A stretch of 64,000 nucleotides of DNA from Scolanthus callimorphus (taxonomy: Eukaryota; Cnidaria; Anthozoa; Actiniaria; Edwardsiidae): the NCBI GenBank assembly GCA_033964015.1, contig CM066923.1, forward strand, positions 25,432,168 to 25,496,167, read 5' to 3'. This document shows, one piece after another, positions 57,295 to 64,000 of the stretch (its first letter is position 1; each line of letters begins with the position of its first letter). The notes under the pieces are model-generated. The model worked only from the letters and a program-made list of their open reading frames with translations, ran no database searches and was not told the DNA's origin. Position numbers and translations under genes: made by a program.

Positions 57295-60200
57295 AGACAA
57301 AAATTTCTAGCTACGGCCTTGCGCAAGTGCTACGCGATGCGTCTCAAAAAGCGCAAGGCTGTAACCTCCAACCAAATAAACTATCAAGCTACGACTAAAC
57401 TAGGACACATGTAGCGCGCAACATTTGTGTCCTGATGTTTCCCTTAAGCTACGACTAAACTAGGACACATGTAGCGCGCAACATTTGTGTCCTGCGTGTT
57501 TTCCCGAGTGGCTAAACTAGGAACATCGCACGCGTGTGTCTTGGACACATCAAATGTTTCTTGTCTTGCCAAGAAACATTTCTTTGTATCCCGGCTACAA
57601 AATTCGTCGCGCGCAACAATGTTTTCTCGCGCGGCTAAATAGACCACCTCGGCTTGTGCGTAATGTTTTGCCCATTTCAGATCACGTGGCATTCCCATGA
57701 GTTTTCTCTCTTTGTTTGAATGCTTCCATATTCATATAACCTTCGCTGCGTAGCAGAAAAAGAAAGAGAGAATACTCATGGGAATGCCACGTGATCTGAA
57801 ATGGGCAAAACAAACGGGCAAGTCGACTAGGTCTATTATGATACATGAAAGAAACGTGTGTCCGGCTACAATGTGTCCTAGTTTAGCCAGGGCTCTTTTC
57901 CCTATTGATACGTACTTCCCGGTATCCTTTGCGAGGTCGCACCAGTCCCTTCGCACGATATCCAGACCTTTCATTTCTTTGACTTCGTTCAAGGTCCCTG
58001 AAAGTACCAACATAAATATGAAAACAACAATCCATTTTTATATCAAACAATTGGAAACTAAGACCACATGATACTATGAACTGTATAGAAAGGATGATCT
58101 ATTTATGTGTCTACAAAGCGCAATAGTACTATCCCTTGTGGGCCAGACATGTGGCACCCTACGATCGCCTGGCAAACCTGACGGCCCTGACAGACCTAGG
58201 AGCACTCAACCCCAAGGAGACGTAAACACAGTTCTGAAAGACCACTGCAGACCCTTCACGACATGGCGCACAAGGACGGCACACATGTTTTATGGTAGCA
58301 GCGCGTCTTGCAGTTGAGTCAATATACAGAGATCCCGTCTCTCCTTCACTGCGCTACCCAGTTCCATGGGTGTGTCTTGTAGTGGCCACCCTCAGTGTCT
58401 GTACTTATGATTGCCTGGCTGCAAATGGCGCCGTTTAGACCCAGCGTAATTGAGCTTACGAACTGAAAGTCTGGGGAGTCGGCCCCAGTATTTACATTTA
58501 CATTTACTCACCATCTTCGTTCTCGGATATCGCAATGGCTGCGTATCTGTTTCGAGGGAAAAAAACAGCATATCAATAGTTATCAAAACAGGACCCGTTA
58601 CCGTGTGGCGAAAAAGTTTAGGTAGTGAAATATTCTGAAACCCGAGTTTTAAAATCCACACATATCAAGATAAATGTGTCACGCGGGCTACCTGTGTAGG
58701 TATTTCCGTGGCTCCTGGGGCAAAACAAAGATGGCGGCCTACACGAACAACATTTCTCTCCAAAATCTGCAAGTTATGACGAAAGTTTTGACAAAAGGCA
58801 AGAAATAAGCAAGGGAAACTTCTGAAATTCCAAATATGGTAGTAGAAACTTCCATATAAGAACATTTAGAACACAACACATTTCAACGAGAATTATCTTG
58901 ATATGTTGCATAGTTGGAGTATAGTCAGGGTAGATGAATGATGTTCCTAATTTTATGTCATAAGCGGCTGAACCTTTCATTTTTTTACAGAAAAGAAATG
59001 AAAAGTAAACTTCGCATTTACTGTGCGACTACGTCAACCGGGCCATTTTGTAAGAAGTTAGCCAATCAGAAAGCGAGTACACAACAAATGATCTTGACTT
59101 TCTTGAGAACTCAGACATCGAAATATTCGCTTTTCTCTAAAAATTGGGGAAAATATGAGCAGCAATAACTTCAAAACATTTAATGATTAATCATCAGACG
59201 CATTGCAGGCCATTAAATGTCCTTTAATCTCTGAATGACAAACGTTTTACAGGATAGCCCGGTTGACGTAGTCGCACAGTAATTATCTTCAGATTCGTAG
59301 CTAAGCAAGTCATTCGAGCTCACGGGCTTCCTGTGTCGAAGACGCGTGTCCCAAAAATGGCGGGAACTTTTCCTAGCACAGACACAAGGGAAATAAGGGG
59401 CACGATATATGACCGAGGTTTTCTCTACTACGCTCGTAGCACCGTAGTAGCGTAGTGGCATATCTTACATACCTTGCATTCTTTCACCGCTTGTGATAAG
59501 GTAGAAATAACAAGTAAAGATCGAAGCATGAGTATCTCGATCTCGGAAAACTGTGATGAATTAAATATATTCCCAGCAAACTGCACCGTAGTAGTGTAGT
59601 GGAGTGTGGGAATGAAATATATTTCCAGCAAACTGCACCGTATTACCGTAGTAGCGTAGTGGAGAGTGGGAATGAAATATATTTCCAGCAAACTGCACCG
59701 TATTACCGTAGTAGCGTAGTGGAGAGTGGGAATGAAATATATTTCAAGCAAACTGCACCGTATTACCGTAGTAGTGTAGTGGAGAGTGGGAATGAAATAT
59801 ATTTCAAGCAAACTGCACCGTATTACCGTAGTAGCGTATTAGCCAGTTCTCACTACGAATCATTGCTTTGTTTTAAAATAAATTCCGGAAGTGCTTTAGC
59901 GGTGTACTCAAGTGTTACGAGACCAGTTCTTACTGAATGCGTAGCCCACTCTCCACTACGCTACTACGGTAATACGGTGCAGTTTGCTTGAAATATATTT
60001 CATTCCCACTCTCCACTACGCTACTACGGTAATACGGTGCAGTTTGCTTGAAATATATTTCATTCCCACTCTCCACTACGCTACTACGGTAATACGGTGC
60101 AGTTTGCTTGAAATATATTTCATTCCCACTCTCCACTACGCTACTACGGTAATACGGTGCAGTTTGCTTGAAATATATTTCATTCCCACTCTCCACTACG

Positions 60201-62431
60201 CTACTACGGTAATACGGTGCAGTTTGCTTGAAATATATTTCATTCCCACTCTCCACTACGCTACTACGGTAATACGGTGCAGTTTGCTTGAAATATATTT
60301 CATTCCCACTCTCCACTACGCTACTACGGTAATACGGTGCAGTTTGCTTGAAATATATTTCATTCCCACTCTCCACTACGCTACTACGGTAATACGGTGC
60401 AGTTTGCTGGGAATAGATTTCATTCCCACTCTCCACTACGCTACTACGGTAATACGGTGCAGTTTGCTGGGAATATATTCATTCCCACTCTCCACTACGC
60501 TACTACGGTAATACGGTGCAGTTTGCTTGAAATATATTTCATTCCCACTCTCCACTACGCTACTACGGTAATACGGTGCAGTTTGCTTGAAATGTATTTC
60601 ATTCCCACTCTCCACTACGCTACTACGGTAATACGGTGCAGTTCGCTTGAAATTTACTTAATTCCCACTCTCCACTACGCTACTACGGTAATACGGTGCA
60701 GTTTGCTTGAAATATATTTCATTCCACTCTCCACTACGCTACTACGGCAATACGGTGCAGTTTGCTTGAAATATATATCATTCCCACTCTCCACTCCACT
60801 ACTACGGTAATACGGTGCAGTTTGCTTGAAATATATCATCACAGTTTTCAGAGATCGAGATACTTATGCTTTGAACTTAACTTGTTTTTTTTCTATATAT
60901 TTCTACGTTATCACTACTTTAAAGAATGCAAGGTATGTAAGATATGCCACTACGCTACTACGGTGCTACGAGCGTAGTAGAGAAAACCTCGGTCATATAT
61001 TCGGCCTGGTATACTACTAGTATAGATTTGCTGCGTAAACATGTTATTTTTCGTAAATTCTTGTTTCTTTTTCGTTTTGTTTCATTGTTATATATTTTAT
61101 CAGATTTCATATATTTCAATGCCAGCAAGTACAGCGCATTTCTCGAATGAAAACCTGTGTACCTGTGTAAATAAATAAATAAGTGGTTGGACAGCACGCA
61201 GCTATTTTTTATGATGAACACCTGACAGTGTGATCTTGTTAGGATAGTCACTGATGCACTTACTTCTTCTTCTTGAGTAACAGCATTGACTTGAAGATGC
61301 CGTCGATGTCAATCTCCAGGAGTCGGTACAATTTGTTAACCTCATTCTTCACCTAAAAGCCAATATTTTATTAGCTAGCACCCAGCCGCAAGGAAAATAC
61401 GAACACACTTTATTGGATGATTCTCGGGGAAAAGCTCGAAGTGTAAGCTGGGCAAAACCAATTCAACATTTGTGAACATTAATTCGACAATGTCTTTCAA
61501 AGGAAATGTCGAAGAATTCATTTACAAATCTACGACGTTCGAGTTTGTTGCTGTGGCGTTTTGAATTCTACTGGGAAAAACTGCCGAAAGTTAGGTGTAA
61601 TCAAGCGAAGATGGGATCGGTCTATTCCCTATTCCCTAGGAATAAGAGATACCTTGTTTCCAATTTTCCTGACTTCCGCCAGATCTGTTGAGTTGGTGTT
61701 AATCATAATGGAATCTGTGTCCCCGTAGATCACGTCCAAGTGCATCTGAAAGGCAAAAAGCAACTATTTTAAGCAACGTCATTGCAGGAGTACGCATTAC
61801 TGGGAGTGTCGATTATTTTCAGTGTATATTTTTGTTGTAAATTATATTAATTGTTTGTGGCTAAATCTTAAACATCTGTAGAAACCGTGCCATTTTTAGC
61901 ATCAAAGTTCTGGGATTTCGGACCAAATAACAGAGTAAGGAAGACCGGCTTGCACAATAGAATAAGGTTTACTCGAGGATAGACCAATGTTTGAGGTTGA
62001 AAATAATTTCCTTGATTGTGAAAGTAAGGATTCTAGCGTGAAATGGGGTGGTAGCTTGCGCGCAGCCGGTATCAACATTCTGGTAATAAAACCGAAGCGA
62101 CGGATGCGATATCATTTTTCAAGCAAAATTTAAAGGGGAATTCACCCTTCAGAGTTCTTGAATTCCATAGCCATAAAATCGTCAACTAGAAAGGCAAAAC
62201 AAGTGCGAAAAATCGGGTTGCCTGTGCTTTGTTGAACTCACCCCGTTTCGGCCAAATCAGCGCGCGTCTGATACTAAGCTATCGCCTCGCTTCTTATGTA
62301 ACCAAAATAAAACCAAACGTGAAACATTTTTTGGAGTGATAATAGTCTTATCCAAAGCCTTTTGTGAGGGAATCAGAATGATATTCAGACAAATTTACCT
62401 GCTGTACAAGGTCTTTAGTCTTCAGGAGGAT
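44799..62431 (-). CDS. POLA1: DNA polymerase alpha catalytic subunit, C-terminal half
   Basis: Sixteen minus-strand exons: 62431-62399, 61745-61653, 61352-61264, 58546-58512, 57997-57916, 57200-57126, 56487-56432, 56222-56096, 55379-55304, 54555-54457, 54028-53925, 47343-47272, 46894-46775, 46340-46224, 45876-45783, 44941-44799. Upstream exons lie beyond the window. Family B polymerase palm motif C is present ([12 protein letters not shown]), then [50 protein letters not shown] and [16 protein letters not shown]. The C-terminal domain has two cysteine motifs, [13 protein letters not shown] and CEDPSC..CPNC. The end [16 protein letters not shown] matches the family C-terminus. The protein extends the RNA primers made by primase at replication starts and contacts the B subunit through the cysteine domain. 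Exons 57200-57126 and 56222-56096 are each two bases short of the length that keeps the frame; all others fit exactly. Confidence 0.97.
45574..45774. mobile_element. hAT-like MITE abutting a POLA1 splice donor
   Basis: The left end CAGTGGCGGATTCAG and the right end in reverse complement CAGTGGTGGATCCAG mark a 201-bp element of the same type as 5775-5932. GTTACTCA occurs at both borders (45569-45576 and 45774-45781). The right copy overlaps the minus-strand donor GTGAGT (45782-45777) of the POLA1 exon 45876-45783. Confidence 0.88.
45930..46060. mobile_element. GCCGTAGCTAG-type MITE end with a C run
   Basis: CAGTGCCGTAGCTAGCGG is followed by a purine tract and 13 C residues at 45958-45970, then ATAGTGTCAAAATGTGGAGA. 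It is related to 39379 and 57260-57320. The far end is not clear. Confidence 0.5.
46545..46740. repeat. ATCACC/ACATCA low-complexity tract in a POLA1 intron
   Basis: Imperfect CATCACCA and CATCAACA repeats. The open frames through it, rich in S/T/I on one strand, are not genes. Confidence 0.85.
47432..47987. mobile_element. MITE in a POLA1 intron
   Basis: TTTAGTCAAATCACACTAGT at the left is mirrored by ACTAGTGTGATTTGACTAAA at the right. The inner arms share TACTAGTAGGCT and AGCCTACTAGTA. Confidence 0.8.
48827..50690 (+). mobile_element. L2/CR1-type LINE, 5' part (SGNH ORF1 and endonuclease)
   Basis: ORF1 at 48919-49437 is an SGNH hydrolase (esterase) type: [12 protein letters not shown] (GDS block), [11 protein letters not shown] (GxND block) and GGLHLNYKG near the C-terminus (His block). 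The second frame from about 49500 is an APE-type endonuclease: [43 protein letters not shown], all catalytic blocks in order. Frame breaks follow near 50240-50330 and 50570. The element lies on the plus strand inside a POLA1 (minus) intron. It is cut at 50690 by a TTAA element. The 5' boundary is approximate. Confidence 0.9.
50691..52035. mobile_element. piggyBac-like non-autonomous element, TTAA target
   Basis: A 1,345-bp element with ends GGCTACTGTAAACCTTCGAG and, in reverse complement, GGCGACTGTAAACCTTCGAA, flanked by TTAA (50687-50690 and 52036-52039). The LINE frame resumes beyond it. It contains no transposase; a 116-codon frame on the minus strand (51189-51539) has no recognised domain. 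An internal inverted pair, ACCGTGTGGGG and CCCCACACGGT, lies near 51620 and 51755. TTAA duplication is the signature of piggyBac. Confidence 0.9.
52036..53902 (+). mobile_element. L2/CR1-type LINE, reverse transcriptase and 3' end
   Basis: An intact 504-codon frame (52226-53740) encodes the reverse transcriptase: [32 protein letters not shown] (first catalytic D), [29 protein letters not shown] (YADD catalytic pair), then [15 protein letters not shown] and a C-terminal [10 protein letters not shown]. The preceding frame (about 52040-52225) is shifted. The element ends in AATAAA and a TATC-rich tail (about 53868-53902), typical of L2-type LINEs. The tail ends about 20 bp from the POLA1 donor at 53924. 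Confidence 0.95.
54117..54243. mobile_element. Short MITE in a POLA1 intron
   Basis: CAGGAGTAGAAGG at the left is mirrored by ATCTACTCCTG at the right, with inner GATTGTGAAAAT and ATTTTCACAATC. Confidence 0.6.
55072..55234. mobile_element. MITE near POLA1 exon 55379-55304
   Basis: GAGCAGATTTCGTATGAC is mirrored by GTCATACGAAATCTGCTC. The inside is rich in GTCGCGGCACGG words. No clear target duplication was seen. Confidence 0.78.
55440..55690. repeat. AACGAACAAGCAAAC low-complexity tract
   Basis: Irregular repeats of AACGAAC, AAGCAAAC and CAAACGAAC in a POLA1 intron; a shorter stretch recurs at 55900-55945. The C/F/L-rich frames on the other strand are artefacts. Confidence 0.85.
57260..57325. 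mobile_element. GCCGTAGCTAG-type MITE end with 32 C residues
   Basis: A C homopolymer at 57263-57294 is followed by AAAAATTTCTAGCTACGGCC, the reverse complement of the end seen at 45930 and 39379. Confidence 0.55.
57386..57898. mobile_element. Foldback MITE next to POLA1 exon 57997-57916
   Basis: CTAAACTAGGACACATGTAG at the left (with a second tandem copy 60 bp later) is mirrored by ACAATGTGTCCTAGTTTAG at the right. A nested palindrome at about 57662-57812 has 50-bp arms beginning GTTTTGCCCATTTCAGATCA, almost perfect. The right end is about 12 bp from the splice donor. Confidence 0.75.
59021..59279. mobile_element. TA-flanked MITE, CTGTGCGAC family, copy 2
   Basis: The ends are CTGTGCGACTACGTCAACCG and its reverse complement, with TA at 59019-59020 and 59280-59281. 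It is the same family as 27262-27531. It lies in the POLA1 intron between exons 61352-61264 and 58546-58512. Confidence 0.9.
59410..60995. mobile_element. 1.6-kb foldback element with satellite-expanded arms
   Basis: The ends TGACCGAGGTTTTCTCTACT and its reverse complement are flanked by TA (59408-59409 and 60996-60997). Both arms continue through CGTAGTAGCGTAGTGGCATA and CTTACATACCTTGCATTC. Inside each arm lies a 60-bp tandem array: about four units in one orientation at 59583-59843 and about fifteen in the other at 59945-60835. A unique centre of about 100 bp separates them. It sits in a POLA1 intron. Confidence 0.88.
59583..60835. repeat. 60-bp satellite, head-to-head
   Basis: The unit is ATTCCCACTCTCCACTACGC, then TACTACGGTAATACGGTGCA, then GTTTGCTTGAAATATATTTC. 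Units from 60001 to 60360 are identical letter for letter; outer units carry substitutions and one-base indels. Long frames on both strands reflect the 20-codon period. Confidence 0.95.
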
Positions 62432-64000
62432 CTACAAAAAGAGAGAGAAAAAAATCACCTTTATTGATGCAGCGCTTCACAAGTTCATACTCTCCGAGTC
62501 CCAAAAGAGATAAGGCTTAAAAGCGTTTTTGTTGTGTTATTCTAGCCTGCTCGCAAGCGTTTTTTTTTGTCGCGAAAACACCAGAGTTCGTTGTCACCTC
62601 TACGAACTCTGGGGTTTTCGGTGTTTTTCACGAGAAAAAGCCAACGCCTGCCAGCAGGCTAGTGTTATTCGAGCTCGAGTTACAGAGGTATTTATGTAAA
62701 CTACCAGATTGGACAGAACTAGTGATATTTCACGTGCATGATTTCGTGGTATCCGAGTTCGAGTAATGAGTCTCTGATGTAAACGACTGAAAAAAAAAAA
62801 AGAAGAGCTTTTTCCTGTGAGTCTTTTATCATGTCGTAGTCATTCGCGTCTCTGTGTATTTCGCGTACCTGAGTTTGTTTACTCAGAACAACAACAAAAA
62901 CACGCAAGCTGCCAGAAAAAGGTTGGATGCATTGAGAAAATAACTGGCTTCTGTTCGAAATAAAAGTGTTTTCTTGTACTCCCGAGTTCAAGTTACAAAG
63001 GTTCTATTATAGGGTTCAAATTTTTTTTGTTAAAAAGCATCGCTTTCAACTGATTTGAAAATTACTGAATATCTACAGAGCATCGTTGAAAGATACTTGC
63101 ATATTTGCCAATTCGTTAAATGGTCCCTAAATGGAGTAGAACAAAAGTCATAAATGCAGAAAAAACAAGCTCTGCCTCCCCATCTCCCCAGGTGTCAATA
63201 AAACAGTTAATGATTAATTTCTGTCTGGGAGAAGACAATACAAAAGGATTAGCAATTATTGACTTTGAAAAGTCCACACGCTGAGCGATCAAAACACCGC
63301 TGAATAATTATGGGGTGCCTTTAGAAACACGGATTATACCTCAGTTAAACAATCCCACGAAGCATCAGTATTTTCTTATAGCGAACCATATAGCAGAAAT
63401 ACCAGTATTTAACCTCTACGGTGATAGAAGGGGAGATTTCAGAGGAAAAAGACGGATAATCGTATTCCTCTGGTACATTTCAATCAACGTTCGGAGCTAC
63501 TAAGGAATGCGGTAAGTGATTTCTTATTTCTTTTGCTTTGTTTAGGACTTTCAAACTATTACAGACTGTGTTCGCGGTAAAGGAGTTCGTTGTGAAATTT
63601 GCTCGGAATTTGCTAAAGGCGGAATAGATGTAAGTTGATAAAGTTTCAATCTTTTTAAGTCCATGGGTCAAACCTCTGCTAGAATGTTTTGTTGTCATGT
63701 ACAAGTTAGACTGTCTTTACATAAATTGCCACCTAGGGGCTCGAATGTACATGTATAGGAGCATGGGGTTCTTCTGGGTGCATTGCCATCCCTCTGATCT
63801 CTGACCCCTACAAAAAGATCATTTATTTTTTTTTTTTCTTCCTATTGTACCATAGTTCGCCAAGTGCTATTTCTTTATAGGGTGAATTTCATTTTTCCTG
63901 ACGAGCAGTATCTACTAGAGTACCCCAAAATGTTCTTGAAATAGAAAAACAAAATCGTCCAAAATAGTACATTGCATGGTACATGGTACATTGACACCAG
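62432..64000. other. POLA1 intron, no exon recognised
   Basis: The next upstream POLA1 exon (the motif B region of the palm) should precede 62431, but no matching minus-strand segment was seen, so this is probably intron. CGAACTCTGGTGTTTTCG near 62580 and CGAACTCTGGGGTTTTCGG near 62604 form a short inverted repeat with flanking GCCTGCT/AGCAGGC words. Confidence 0.5.

Noticed and set aside
59428..60810. Repeated open frames on both strands ([23 protein letters not shown] and its opposite)
   Set aside because: The 60-bp unit equals 20 codons, so any stop-free unit gives a long frame on both strands. No start context, splice site or protein-like composition.
44799..62431. POLA1 as a pseudogene
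   Set aside because: Fourteen of sixteen exons have exact phases, consensus splice sites and conserved motifs. The only defects are one-base losses at short runs, of a kind also seen in other genes of the window.

Overview
The window is eukaryotic and looks like the genome of a marine invertebrate. An anthozoan cnidarian (anemone or coral) fits best, but that is inferred from gene style and repeat content, not proven. Evidence for a eukaryote is direct: spliced genes with GT..AG introns whose exon phases join exactly, plus Penelope-like, L2/CR1-type and piggyBac-like TTAA elements and many MITE families.

Layout. 1-5.3 kb is a 45/46-bp satellite, inverted near 325 and split by a 321-bp MITE and a truncated Penelope insertion. 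5.3-13.2 kb is mostly MITEs and includes two adjacent ~1.1-1.2-kb near-perfect palindromic (foldback) elements. 13.27-14.85 kb (minus) is a WW-domain gene with a 29-residue repeat. 15.80-27.79 kb (plus) is a complete 13-exon leucine-rich-repeat gene (696 codons plus stop) whose large intron holds a 3.4-kb inverted-repeat element and Penelope and LINE debris. 27.8-35.5 kb is gene-poor repeat sequence. 35.60-36.29 kb (plus) is TLCD5 (TMEM136). 37.62-41.63 kb (minus) is RSPH1, the MORN-repeat radial spoke protein. 42.74-43.80 kb (plus) is an unnamed propeller-like gene. 44.80-62.43 kb (minus) is the 3' half of POLA1, the DNA polymerase alpha catalytic subunit, in 16 exons. Its introns contain an L2-type LINE broken by a TTAA element and a 1.6-kb foldback element whose arms are a 60-bp satellite.

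The genes do not form one pathway: POLA1 is replicative, RSPH1 is an axonemal protein, TLCD5 is a membrane TLC protein, and the LRR, WW and propeller proteins are uncharacterised here. The LRR and WW genes are divergent and may share a promoter interval, which a MITE has entered. RSPH1 and the propeller gene are also divergent; RSPH1 and TLCD5 converge.

Two window-wide patterns stand out. First, several otherwise well-conserved genes each appear to lack single bases in or beside short homopolymer runs. Recurrence in unrelated genes points to sequence error more than to pseudogenes. Second, transposons often end within ~10-25 bp of splice donors; one duplicated target site overlaps a POLA1 donor. 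No bacterial-type system, CRISPR array or intact virus was seen.
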